From assembly GCF_030272615.1 (NCBI RefSeq), contig NC_081415.1, positions 263,116,925 through 263,180,924 of the forward strand: a stretch of 64,000 nucleotides of DNA. Reading direction: 5' to 3'. Shown piece after piece: positions 37,520 to 48,969 of this stretch. The position numbers were made by a program, and so were the translations under genes. The notes under the pieces are model-generated. The model worked only from the letters and a program-made list of their open reading frames with translations. It had not been told where the DNA came from and did no database searches. Source of the DNA: Cryptomeria japonica (Eukaryota > Streptophyta > Pinopsida > Cupressales > Cupressaceae). Position 1 is the stretch's first letter, and every line of letters begins with the position of its first letter.

Positions 37520-39217
37520 TGTAGCATCATAAATTGTACACCCTTGCTAGGGTGGTACAATTTCACACTTGGTTTAGCACCCACCTTGGTGTGTTTTGCA
37601 TCCTACATTTCTAATCTCCTTTAAGCATTTAATTAATTAATTAAATTAAATATTAATCCATATTTCATCACTTCACACATTATAAAGTTGGGCCCTTTAC
37701 CCTAAGCATGCCCCTTTTCATTTTATTCCTTCAATAAATCATTAAATCATAAACCCTTATTATGTCCTATTTTGACCTTTAAGGCTCAATTTCGCATTTT
37801 GAAACATCTTGGAATCATCTGTAACTTTGGGATTCTCTCTAATATCATCATATCTAATGACCCTAAAAATTTGGTGAAAAGTTGGTCGGACCGAGTGCAA
37901 GTTGCACCGGTCCCCGACATTTTTCCCAAAATTTTGGGAGCATAATTCTATGATATTATAATAATTAACCCCAAGAAACTGGTGGTAAATTCAAATCCTA
38001 GGTCAACCTAAAGGTGAAATTAGGATCTAGGGTTTCATACATAAGACCTATCTTTCTTCATTTGAAAGGCTAAGGAATCTGATATAGGAAAAAGCTTTTT
38101 GGAGCAATCACAAGGGGCCTTTTATGCAGCAAAGGAGAAGGTCTTTTGGAGTCTTCAACAAAACCTATCAAGCATTCATCACACATTCTTTTATTAATTG
38201 GGGGCTTTTGAAGATGTAGGAAAGCAATAGAAGTTCATCGACTGAAGATTGGCTTGTACCTCTCCCTTGAGGTTGGGTATGGTTTCATGTTGTTTCTATG
38301 TCTTTGTATGAGATTCATTACATCAATTTTATTTACATTCATGCTTTATATAACTTTGCATCATTGATTTAGAGCATTTACTTTGTCAATTACAAGCATT
38401 TAGGGTTTACTCTTTAGGGTTGCTTTAGATTGTTTGCATTCATCATAGGGTCTTGCACACACACAAGATTCTTGCACACACACAAGATTCTTGCACATAG
38501 TATTTTACTATATAAATCAGTTATTTGTTGAGGTTTAAATCACTGAAACATGGGTTTGACTAAGGAAAAAATCTATATAGCCACCCAAAACCCTATTTTT
38601 AGCTACAGGTGCAGATTCGGGATCCGAGCATCGCTGTGAATTTCAGGACTGGAAGAGCACACATACACAATTTTAGGGACCAAATCTCAACAAAAACCTT
38701 TGGGACAGGGGTGTGGCACCTTGGTCCTACCCAAGAAAGGGGCATGGCATCGAGGTCCTCCCCAATTTTAGCATATTTTGGCAGAACAACAGTTTGTAGT
38801 CTTCAGATCCTAGTATGTTAGTTACAGCTTCTAGTTTGAAGAATCGGGACAGGGGTGTAGCACTCCTATCCCAAACATTTTGACTTAGATTTTTGGCACA
38901 GAGGCACCTCTGAATTTTTCTCCTAATATGTACTTTTCAGCAGTATATTAGTTATTCTCAATTCTGCATTTCTAGTTTCCGGTTGCTTGTGTATACTTGC
39001 ATTTTAGGTTAAATCATTCAAATATGCACATTGTATTTCTCCTATCTCTCATTTACAACAAGGGAACAGAAACCCTAAGAGGTAATCCTTGGCTCTATCT
39101 TCCTCACAAGAAGTAGGTGAAGTGCGTTACCTCCCTAGGCTCTTTCGTATTCCACGAATGTGTACACGAGAGTGGGATTAGGGTTTTCTTTCTTAGTCAC
39201 ATTTTTTCCCCTACACA
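37520..39217 (+). repeat. 5' LTR of the Tat element
   Basis: 1698 bp, starts TGTAGCATC, ends CTACACA. Matches 61894-63534 throughout. It includes short repeats of ttgcacacacacaagattc (near 38452-38490). Confidence 0.9.
38508..38517 (+). promoter_or_regulatory. TATA box in the Tat 5' LTR
   Basis: ctatataaat lies after a run of ttgcacacacaca words. The 3' LTR has ctatacaaat at the same place (near 62872), so the box is changed there. Confidence 0.5.
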
Positions 39218-39221
39218 TCTT

Positions 39222-39239
39222 TGGTGAACCTGATGTGAA
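39222..39239 (+). other. Primer binding site of the Tat element
   Basis: TGGTGAACCTGATGTGAA begins four bases after the LTR. It has the required TGG start; I cannot assign the tRNA. Confidence 0.5.
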
Positions 39240-39414
39240 CTCAATCTCATTTTCATTGCATTGCATTTTTAGATCTAGATTTTGTATCTTTCATTTGCTT
39301 TATAAACATAAAATTCCAAAAAAAAAAAGAGCGAAAAATTCAAGAAAAAGAAAAGGAGCTTTCCTTTATTTGCTTGCATTGTGTGTTTAAATTTCATTCC
39401 ATTTCCATTTCAAT

Positions 39415-39795
39415 GTGTCAGATCTTTATTTGCAAGATGTTCATACTTTTGATTATGTGTGCAAATATGTTTATTGTGAGTTTAGTAAGGATGAATTAGA
39501 TGAATCTCTAGATGAGTTTTTGAACCCTAAGCCTTCTAAACCTTCATTTTGCCAAAAACTAATCAACCTTGTTACTATGCCATTTCGTAGTGATGAGAGA
39601 GATAAGTTGAATGATTCCTCTCATAGGTACATTCCTATCAACTCCTCCACTAGATCTAACAACATGGTTACCTACAACAATTCCCTTTATGAGGATATGT
39701 CTCCTTTTGAATCAAAAGATAAACCTTTCAATCAATATGACCATGCCTTGTTGGATGATGTCCTTGATGACTTTATGTCTTTGCCTAAATCTTGA
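39415..39795 (+). pseudogene. Tat gag remnant
   Basis: A 126 residue frame directly after the leader, acidic at both ends (SKDELDESLDEFL, DHALLDDVLDDF). It sits where gag belongs, but it has neither a recognisable gag core nor a zinc knuckle, and only about 700 bases separate it from sequence clearly linked to protease. Either most of gag was deleted, or this lineage's gag is unusual. 39796-39874 has an A10 run. Confidence 0.45.
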
Positions 39796-39874
39796 AAAAA
39801 AAAAAATACATCTTAAAGATTAATCAACATGATAAATTTGAATAAACATAGCAAGCCTCTTTTTTTAGTCTAAG

Positions 39875-40801
39875 GTGCTTATCCTTCTTCAACTTCACCA
39901 CTTGCCAATCAACCTCTTTTCACTAGTCAAGGTGGATATAGTCATGATTCCTTTAGTACTCCTAATAAACTTGTCATTACCTTGCAAGGAAGAAATTCCA
40001 CTAAGTCCTTATAGTTATTCTAGACAACTAACTAAGGAGAATCATCATTCAGTTGCCCACACTTATAACACAAGAAACAATAGGCAACCTAATCCTCCTC
40101 CAGTTATCCCTAATTCTCTTCCTGATCCCCACCCTATTCTTCCTCAAGCACCTCGCATTTCACAAACTCTTGGTAAATACTATGATCTTATTGAACAACT
40201 CAAAGCTACACCTGCCAAGATATCCCTTTGGGATTTGATTCAAACTTCTTCAACCCATCATGGAATGTTACAAGATGCCTTGAAAACTTTGAATGTCCCA
40301 CCCATAGTGACATCCAATAATATGACTTCCTTTATTGATTCTATCACATCTCCTAAGGCTCAAATTTTGTTTACACAAGATGAGTTACCCACTAGTGAGA
40401 TCCAACATGAATACGATCCTTTAATGATTATGGTTATCATAAATGATAGTGCAATAAGATGAACACTAGTGGATAATGGTTATGGCCTTAATGTTTGTAG
40501 CATTAACTTGTTGCATGAAATCAATGTCGATACATCTCTCATTAAGCTCGATTCTCTCACTATCCAAGGCTTCGATAATGTTGATAAATATTCATTAGGT
40601 ATCATCACCTTTCATGTTAAGGTAGGTCCTATTACTTTACCCACACCTATTCATGTCATGTCTAGAAATATGACATATAATTTGTTATTAGGGAGACCTT
40701 GGATTCATAGCATGCAAGATGTCCCCTCTACATTGCATAGGCAAGTTAAATTCATTTACAACAATAAAACATATACCTTGCTAGGTGATACTAATCTTTG
40801 A
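39875..40801 (+). pseudogene. Tat protease region
   Basis: Frames 39875-40462 and 40469-40801 are the same frame, split by a TGA at 40460-40462. The active-site motif is D-N-G (VDNGYGLNV, 40472-40480), a form seen in several plant Gypsy proteases. Downstream, YNLLLGRPWIHS is the conserved end of the domain. Upstream, LKATPAKISLWDLI is a conserved lead-in to protease in these elements. 40802-41166 is a low-complexity Ser/Thr/Pro linker with stops and a frameshift. Confidence 0.75.
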
Positions 40802-41166
40802 GCTTGTCTACAAACATCAAAATCCAAATCCTCCTCAACTGGTTCTTCCCCAACTATCTTAGATGATTCTTCCAAAACCTCAACTCCTACTAGTGTGTCT
40901 ATTTCCTCAATTCTATCTCCTACCTCTAGTTAATTTCCCAATAATTCCTCAAATGAACCTAAGGTTCCCAAGGAAAATCCTTCTCAACCTGATTCTACCA
41001 ATGAAGATGTCTTCTCTCTGAAAAGATTCTTGCAGAAGATGATTGGGGATCCCTTGAATTTAATCCTACCTTCATAGGAGAATATAAAATCCCCCCTAGA
41101 GAATCCAAGGTTGAAAAGAAGAAAGAAGAAGAAGAACCTAAAAAGTAATCCACATTACTTGATCCA

Positions 41167-41682
41167 TTGAGTAATAACTTTGTGGCAGCTTCTAAGACTT
41201 CATCTCCTTTAGTTTCTGATTTAGAGGATTTTGATCCTTTACTTTATGAAAATCCTCCTTCTCTTTCGGAAATGGCTAACCTTTATGGTCTTGGCTTTCA
41301 CATCTTAGCTAAGTGTGGATATAATGGTAATGGATGTGGTGCCCAAGAACAAGGGATAAAAATTCCCTTGGAAAATAACTTTTGTGATACAACATTCGGG
41401 CTTGGCTATGATCCTTTTGAGCATACTAAAGCTTCTATGAGACCATCTATTAGTGTTAATGTCATCTCCACTTCCCTCTCAATAAAATATCTAGAGTATA
41501 TTGATTGTGACTCTTCTATTTTCTTTTTTTTGGATGTTTTTCCCACCGATGATTCCTTAGCTGAATTCCTAGGAGTCTATGACAACCTTCCTCGTTATCA
41601 TCATAATTGTGGTTTTCCCTATTATTTAAATACAAAAGATTACTTTGGGAAGGAAAGAAATAATGATGAGATAGTTAAGTAA
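41167..41682 (+). pseudogene. G-patch-like segment between protease and RT
   Basis: Residues 41-69 (41287-41373) read LGFHILAKCGYNGNGCGAQE then QGIKIPLE. The spacing of aromatic, Gly and Leu residues fits a G-patch, a short RNA-binding or helicase-binding motif; one Gly position is Cys here. The rest of the 171 residue frame is acidic and not recognised. It is in frame with the RT that follows. 41683-41955 continues the pol frame with stops at about 41815 and 41950. Confidence 0.6.
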
Positions 41683-41955
41683 TTTCCTCAGTTGAAAGAC
41701 ACTCCTCAACAAAGCAATCTCCTCATAAGTGACACTATTGATATTAGAATGGATCCCTGTATTAAAGACAAAGTCATTAAGATAGGGAAATGCTTGGATG
41801 AAGAAGAACAAAAATAATATTCTGAATTGTTACATGAATTCCCTGAAATATTTGCTTGGATATATTCTGACATGCTTGACATTGATCCTAAGATCGTCAC
41901 TCATAACATTGTCTTAGTTCTTGATGCTAAACCTATGAAACAAAAGATTTGAAAG

Positions 41956-43302
41956 ATGAACCCTAAAGTAGCATTGCTTGTTAAAGCTGAGATTGAAAAG
42001 TTATTAGATGTTGGATTCATCCATTCTATTGATTATTCCCAATGGATTTCAAACATTGTAGTCATGGCTAAATATGATAACAAGATTAGGATGTGTATGC
42101 ATTTTCAAGATCTTAATAAAGCTTCTTTGAAGGATGACTTCCCTCTTCCAAATATTGATATGATAGTAGATTCTGTAGCGGGACATACTTTATTATCCTT
42201 CATCGATGGTTTCTCAGGATATAATCAAATCTTCATTAATCCTCAAGATCAATTCAAAACTGCTTTCACCACTCCTTGGGGCATGTTTTGTTGGGTTATG
42301 ATGCCTTTTGGATTGAAAAATGCAAGCGCTACCTATCAACGTGCTATGACCCTTATCTTCCATGACTACATGCATAAAATCTTAGAAGATTACATTGATG
42401 ACATCTTAGCTAAATCCATTCTTCATATAGATCATGTTAAGATCCTTCGTCAAGTCTTTGGAATAATTCGTAAGTACAACATGCGTTTGAATCCCCAAAA
42501 GTGTATTTTTAGTGTGGATAGTGGAAAGCTATTAGGATTCATAGTCTTGCATCATGGAATTGAGGTGGATACAGAGAAGATAGATGCCATTGTTAACATG
42601 CCGCCTCCTAAAAACATTTCCCAACTAAAAAGTTTACAAGGAAAGATTCAAGCTATTCATAGGTTCATTTCCCAAATTATGGATCGTACCTTTCCCTTCA
42701 CCCAATTACTTAAAAATATTATCACCTTTCAATGGAATGAGGATTGTCATCAAGCAATTGAGAAATTAAAAATATATTTGGCCAATCCTCCTATTCTCCA
42801 ACCCATTGACCCTTCCAAACCCTTTCTGCTATACATAGTTGCTTCCCTTCATGCTCTTGCAACCTTATAGGCACAATGTGATAAGGAGGGTAGAGAATGT
42901 CCAGTTTAATATATAAGTTGCACTCTACTTGATTACAAAGTCTAATACTCTGCAATAGAAAGATAGTTCCTTGCTTTAGTTTTTGCAACCCAAAAATTAA
43001 GGCATTACCTTTTGAATGCCGAAGTCCATGTTATCATTAAATTTCACCCTCTAAAGCATCTTTTCTCTAAAATTGATAATTCAGGATGCTTATCCAAGTG
43101 GGTTATGATGCTGACCAAGTTTAACCTTAAGTTTGTTTCACAGAAGGCAATAAAAGGTCAAGCATTGAGTGACTACTTAGTTGAGGCTCCTTCGCCCTTC
43201 TCCCTACCTAATCAAGATTCTTTTCTTGATGAATGCATTCTCTCTACTGAGGTTGATGAGATTTGGGAATTATATTTTGATGGCTCTAGGTGTCATACAT
43301 GA
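41956..43302 (+). pseudogene. Tat reverse transcriptase and first RNase H
   Basis: RT motifs in order: LSFIDGFSGYNQI (motif A Asp present), MPFGLKNASATYQR and the active site YIDD (42391-42402). The first RNase H follows (SKPFLLYIVAS near 42810 to RHYLLNAEVHV near 43020), with stops at about 42870, 42908, 42943 and 42966. A second, archaeal-like RNase H starts at WELYFDGS (near 43267). A frameshift near 43300 breaks it. Confidence 0.88.
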
Positions 43303-43516
43303 TCAGGGGCAGGGGGCATGGGTTGTCTTAATTTATCCTAAAAAGAAACCTATCCCTCTATCATATCATCTCAAATTGTTGTGTACCAATAACATTGTTG
43401 AATACGAGGCTCTTATAGATAGAATCGAAGAAACCCTAGCATTAGATGTAAAACATATACATCTATGGAGATTATCAATTAATCATAATACAAGTGACAA
43501 GAATTTATCAAGCTAA
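43303..43516 (+). pseudogene. Second (archaeal-like) RNase H of the Tat element
   Basis: After the shift the frame from 43181 continues with VVLIYPKKK and CTNNIVEYEALIDR, the middle of an archaeal-like RNase H. Plant Tat elements carry this extra domain next to the ordinary one. 43517-43762 is the degraded link to integrase. Confidence 0.75.
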
Positions 43517-43762
43517 GCAAGATAAATTATCACAATATAAAGATTTAGCTATATCCTTGTTGCAAAAGTTCAATTCTTATACCATGGAGCTTGTTCCTCG
43601 AAAACATAATCAGCATGTGTAGCCTCTCTTGTGTCTTTAGAGGACCCCTTGGTACATCTCAAATTCACTATTGACAACCTCACTACCCCGACTATTGTTG
43701 ACAATCCTAGTGATGTGGTATATTATTTCATTATAGATACTGGTGAGTGGTAGTCTCATATC

Positions 43763-44861
43763 ATGAGATATTGGAGTGATGGTACCTTTCCCAATTCTAC
43801 AAACAAGAATACTAGGGCTAGGATTCACAAGTTGGCTGCTAGATACATTATCATTTCTAATGTTCTTTATAGGAGGGGTTATAATGTTCTCCTCCTTCGA
43901 TGTCTCAACAAAGCTGAAATCCCTATTGCTCTTGAGGAAGCACATTCAGGTGCTTGTGGAGAGGAATTTTGGGGGCAGATCCCTAGTTCAAAGATTACTT
44001 TGAATGGGATATTATTGGTAGACCATGGAAAAGGACTCCTTTGCATTTGTTAAGAAATGTCATAAATGTCAGCAACATAGCAATTTGATCCATGCTCCCA
44101 CCCAAGAACTTCAATCTCAAGTAGCATCTTGGACCTTTTCTACATGGGGTTTGGATCTCATTAGTAAAATATCTCCTCCCTCATCTCAAGGACATACTTT
44201 CATCATAACTGCTACCAATTACTTTATGAAGTGGGTAGAAGCAACTCCTCTTTGATCTACTACCACTAAAGTAATCTGTCAATTCATTTTAGATAACATA
44301 ATTTCTCGATTTGGAATACCTTTTGTTTTGGTTTTGGATAATGGAACATCATTTAGAAACAAAGATGTGAATAAGTGTCTCGAGAAATATTATATTCAAC
44401 ATAAAATTTTTACACCCTATCATCCTCAATCAAATGGTCAAGTCAAATCTTCAAATAGAATAATTGAACAAATTCTTCATAAGACTGTGAACAAGCATGG
44501 TAAGGATTGACATAGTTAATCTACGCTTTGTGGGCTTACCAAATGAGTGCACATATTGCTACATGTTGTACTCCTTATAATCTTATTTATGGTGTTGATG
44601 CCATTATGCCTCTGGAGTTAAAAACTTCCATCTTTAAGAGTTTCTCTTAAAGGTTTAGTGGATGATGATTCCTATAGAGAACAAAGGCTCCAACAAATTG
44701 AGATGCTTGATGAACGATGCATAAATGCTCTTGAGCATATTCAAGCATATCATAAAACTTTACAACGAAGCTACAATGATAAAGTCATTCAAAGTTCCTT
44801 CTCAATAGGCGATTTAGTACTTTATGAGAATCAACGCAATGTGAATGCCTCACCTGAGGAG
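43763..44861 (+). pseudogene. Tat integrase, N-terminal and core part
   Basis: Zinc-binding residues are seen as HSGACGE and CHKCQQH (44058-44078). Catalytic positions: Asp in WGLDLI (44154-44156), Asp in VLDNGTSF (44337-44339), and Lys where the third acidic residue should be (GQVKSSN, 44445-44447). Frameshifts and stops lie near 44010, 44253 and 44507. The frame stays open to GAG at 44859-44861, the exact left edge of the insertion, after SIGDLVLYENQ. Confidence 0.85.
44857..44861 (+). other. Target duplication aggag, left copy
   Basis: aggag recurs at 57945-57949. Removing everything from 44862 to 57949 restores one continuous integrase frame, which independently supports these edges. Confidence 0.88.
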
Positions 44862-45000
44862 TGTTGGTTGAAAATTTTGTACACTTGGGGAAATATACAA
44901 AAATATGGTTTCAACTAGAGTGTGTGTAAAACTCTCCTAATTAAGGGAAGGCTTCCCCTATCTATATACAACTTAAAAATTAAAATAGGATGGGACAACA
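44862..45000 (-). repeat. Probable short 3' LTR
   Basis: On the minus strand this starts TGTTGTCCC right after a purine tract and ends CAACCAACA at the target duplication. The counterpart at the right end is too diverged to align beyond its first bases. Confidence 0.4.
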
Positions 45001-45017
45001 ATCTTTCTTCTTCTTTC
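45001..45017 (-). other. Polypurine tract
   Basis: The minus strand reads GAAAGAAGAAGAAAGAT, seventeen bases with a single pyrimidine (the final T), directly before TGTTG. Confidence 0.6.
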
Positions 45018-45126
45018 AAGAAAACCAATATCCTTTTCTCTTCACAGAAAAGTGATAGCAATTTAACATAAAACAACAATAACAACTTTTTGAAATGAAA
45101 TCAGAGAAAGGAAATGAAGTTTCTTG

Positions 45127-45537
45127 AAATCTCAAAGACTTCCATCACTTCTTTTGGAATGAGACAACAATATCAAGCTCAAAGTCTTGATTATGTGAAG
45201 TCCTATCTACCCTTTTTCTATATTAATGATATTCAGAACAAATTATATCAGCACAAAGACTAAAATACCTTATTCTCTTCTACGTAAAATGGTAAAAAGT
45301 AGTACAAGCTCAAAGACTCACAACTATTTCTTACAAAATCTGCCTCTAAACTCTCTTAAGAACAAATGCAAGCACAAAGTCTTATAGCTCCTCTCAAAAG
45401 AATATTTACTCTAATTTATATTATCCTCCAATAGTTGCAGCACAAAGACTGCAAATTAAATTCGATTAAGCTCTTAAAGAAACACTTGCAAGAAAGATAA
45501 TATGGAACACAAACTCAAGAATGTAGCACAAAGAATC
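45127..45537. repeat. Spaced array of AGCNCAAAGNCT
   Basis: Seven copies of agc(a/t)caaag(a/t)ct or close forms start at about 45130, 45176, 45250, 45307, 45371, 45439 and 45525, 46-86 bases apart, in the untranslated 3' part of the host element. The sequence between copies does not repeat. Confidence 0.65.
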
Positions 45538-45934
45538 AAAGCTTGAGCAATTTTCTTCTATTTCTTTCAATTCTTGAATTCACACATGAAAGATCAAACA
45601 CTTCTTTGTTGAAAATTTGGCAGAGTTTTTGCTTGCTTTTCTAAAAGATAAAGATTACAATAGACCCTTCTAGTATTTATAGAAGAGGAGTGTTGAGAAA
45701 AAGGTGGGAGGATCCTAACTAACTTGAGAGATTCTCTCAACCACCAAGACTTATTCAATAACTAACTATGACTTATTCCAACTATAGTCCTAACTGAACA
45801 CAACTTGTAGTTGCTTTACATGAAATTATAAAAGTGCACGTAAAAACTTGACTTGCAATTTACAAAATGTTTTTACATGTAACTTGTCAAAAGAAAAACT
45901 ACAACTAAGAGATTACAATTATGGAAAAACGCAA
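45538..45934 (-). other. 3' untranslated part of the 13 kb insertion
   Basis: No gene. A minus-strand TATAAATA (45674-45681) is present, so a promoter here is possible but unsupported. Confidence 0.4.
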
Positions 45935-46693
45935 CTAAGTGTTGAAAAACAGTTTAGTTGCAGCATGTGAAGACGTGAATCCTTCAAACTTATGGATGAT
46001 CATACATAGCTCAACAAGATTTTGTTCATGGGTGTTCTTGGTGAAAACCATAGTCGTCACGATGGTATCATGACATCGAAGAAGCATAGAGTCGTTCTTC
46101 TCCAAAGTGGACTGTATTTTGTGCAAAAAGATTTGATGTTTCATCAAAACCTAAATCGAGGCTGTTGAAAGTTGTTCGCTTCTCCACTCATTATGAATCT
46201 TCATCTATAAATCTACGAGCACTTCTTCTTCTCGTATTAACTCTCCATTCTAACCCATGATATTGCAAGAGGCCTTCTCACAATGAAAAATAACACCTTG
46301 GAATACTTTGACTCGCAATCTCATTGTATCATCAATCTCCTCAATGAGGGATTTGAGAACAAGGGATTTCTTCTCAAGAATTTCTTCATATTCCAAATAC
46401 ATGACCTTGGAAGGAATAATAACATGCTCCTGAAGAACACACAACTATTGTCGAGGCATTGTGCACCAAATTGTCAAGCTACCTTCAACCCTTTCCAAAT
46501 TTTGTTTGAAAATATTGGAGGTATGATTCAATTTTTCTTCAATGGTCTCCAACTTAGACATCATTTGGAAAATGTCTTTCAGAACTTGTGCACACAAATC
46601 ATGAAGTTGATCTACTCAAGAGTCCAATGCTTGTACTTTCTGAGCAACTCTTTCAACTCCCTGAATTGATTCTTGTGAACCAGAAGAACTTGT
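45935..46693 (-). pseudogene. C-terminal part of the unknown large ORF (coiled coil)
   Basis: Frames 46444-46250 and 46147-45935 are in one frame with the stretch from 46693. The residues form heptad-like series (VQALDSSVDQLHDL, MMSKLETIEEKLN, ILEKKSLVLKSLIEEIDD), so it is a coiled coil. After taking out the inner element plus one target copy (6655 bases), this part is in frame with 53522-53344. Three stops interrupt it. It is the end of the protein that begins at 56042. Confidence 0.6.
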
Positions 46694-47482
46694 TGTTGGC
46701 AAATGCACACTCCAATGAGAAATTGTAGGTGGTTGAATGTATTGTCATTGATGGCAACCCTACAATCATATGATATCGATAGGCAAGGGTACTGAAAGAC
46801 TCCACACCGGCATACAGATCACCGACACCAAAAAGGAAGATTATCGACACCCTGATCGACAAGAATTTTGTGTAAATATATTTTGTAATTAATTGTAAAA
46901 TCTTTTGTAAGCCGACTTGGCGGATTGTAATATGACTCATATAAGTATGAGATCATTGTAGAACATTTAGGTGATATAGATGGATAAAGGATTAATGCAG
47001 ACCTAATATGCAAATTGTAAGGCAGATATTGAATAAGGGTTTATGTATATTGCAGAGCTTAAACCAGTATTGAACCAAGCATAGTAGATGCTGATATGAA
47101 GCAGTACATGATATTGGATTTGTATAATCCATTTTTTTAAGTCAGTGAGACTTCTTTTGTAACTAAGCAGTGAGCTCTAGGCACTTGGCCTTCCTGCATG
47201 TGCAGGCCCCTATTGTAAATAGTAATATTCTCTTATTGGGCAATAAGTGAATATTGTGGGTCACAAATCCCACCGAGGTTTTTCCCACATCGGGTTTCCT
47301 CGTTAAAAATACTATGTTATGGTGTGCTTTTCATGTTGTGGTTGTTGTTCTTATTTACTACATTAATTTTTGTTTACCAGTACACAGTTTTGAAATGATT
47401 TTCATGTTACAATTCAAGAAAATTCTTTTACCAGTCAGATACTAATTCACCCCCCTTCTCAGTATCTTTGGGAATCCTAACA
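46694..47482 (+). repeat. 5' LTR of the SIRE-like element
   Basis: 789 bp, aligned end to end with 52555-53343; differences are a few percent by eye. Note the word accgacacc, which recurs in both copies. Confidence 0.93.
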
Positions 47483-47484
47483 AT

Positions 47485-47500
47485 TTGTATCAGAGCCTGG
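47485..47500 (+). other. Primer binding site (initiator Met tRNA)
   Basis: TTGTATCAGAGCCTGG two bases after the LTR; one base differs from TGGTATCAGAGC. Confidence 0.8.
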
Positions 47501-47553
47501 TCCTCTATTTTCAAAAGCCTAACAACTTGAGGAAGATCCTGACACCGGTAGAG

Positions 47554-48627
47554 ATGGAAAACTTGAGAAAGCAATTGGAAACATCTCTTTTAGACTTTGA
47601 TTCATAAAAGGTAAAAAATATCAAACTTGAAGATGATCTGAAGGCTGCATAGGATATCATTCAAGGACTTCAAGAAAACCTCACTATTGCAAGGAATACG
47701 AGAAGAGAACTTTGTGAAAAGATGCAGAATGTTGATGATGAAAAGGAAACTCTTAATGATCTGGTGAACAAACTAAGACAAGAAAATAGTACAATGAAGA
47801 ATGAGATGCAAGAAATGACTATGAGATTTTGTAAAGAAATTGAAGATAGGAAGAAGAATGAAGATGACTTGATTAGAAGACTAAATGATGCTGGAAATGA
47901 AAACACAAGACTCAATCATAAAAATGATATGTTAAAGATAGATTTGATGCATACACAAAATGATAGAATTGAACTCAAGAGACAGAAAGGAATCTTGGAA
48001 AGTGAATTGGCTACTGCAAATCAACACAAGGAGAAATTCAAGAAAAGTTCAGAAGAACTTGATGACATGCTGAAGAATCAGAAACCTAATGGAGATAAAA
48101 ATGGCCTTGTCTTTGAAGTTGGTGAAAGCTCCGGTACTCCAAACAATCATGAACATAGTAAACTAGCAAGACAACCTAATGCTTACAAATTTAATGGGGA
48201 ATGCTTTAACTATAACAAGTATGGTCATAGAGAAAATCAGTGTAGATCTAGAAATTATCAGAACACTAATATACCCACTGGTCAATGTTCTAAATGCAAC
48301 AAAGTTGGTCATAATTCAGAGAATTGTAGAATGAATGTAAGATGTTATGTTTGTGGAAGATTTGGACACTTATCTAATAAATGCAAAACACAAACCGGCA
48401 TAGGATATGGGAAAGCTATTCAGAAAAACAATGTGACTTGTTATGCTTGTAACAAAATTGGACATATTGTAAAATTTTGTAGAAGCAAGACATCACCGAC
48501 AAATAAGAAAGGACCCAGCTTGAAAGGTAAAGAAAAAGTTGAAGAGGTAAAGCAAGAATTCTCAAAGCAATGGATCAGAAAGTCAGATCAGAATGTTGAT
48601 GGGAATACTCCTCCACTGACAAGATAG
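47554..48627 (+). pseudogene. SIRE-like gag with coiled coil and four zinc knuckles
   Basis: ATG 47554 opens a frame to 48627 broken only by TAA at 47605 and TAG at 47650. The first 200 residues are a long coiled coil (LRKQLETSLL onward). Then comes SEELDDMLKNQKPNGDKNGL, which resembles the conserved lead to the knuckles in SIRE-type gags. Four knuckles follow: CFNYNKYGHRENQC (second Cys is Asn-Tyr-Asn, degenerate), CSKCNKVGHNSENC, CYVCGRFGHLSNKC and CYACNKIGHIVKFC. The usual N-terminal gag core (UBN2-like) is absent. Its role would be packaging of the element's RNA. Confidence 0.8.
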
Positions 48628-48969
48628 AGTATCACTCCACCGATAGGAGACTCTTCATCTAACTGAAGGAAAATCCTTTGAGGGTTTGGCAACAAATTGA
48701 AAAAATATGCTAATTTACCCTCGGTTGATGGTAAGAAGTTGAATAACTTCTTTACCGATAGATGAGTTAAGTTTGACTCAACTGACAAGCATTAAATGTG
48801 GTAGTTGGAGAAAATAACATTATAAAGTAAGTGTTTTGGCTCCTTTTTCATTCACTGAGCATTCAAATCTTTGAGAGCACGAAAATTCCCGAGCGAAGGC
48901 ATCCTTAGCAAAAAAGTGAAGCATTTCATCCAATCACTCATCCTTAAGGCAGATTGAGGTATTATAACT

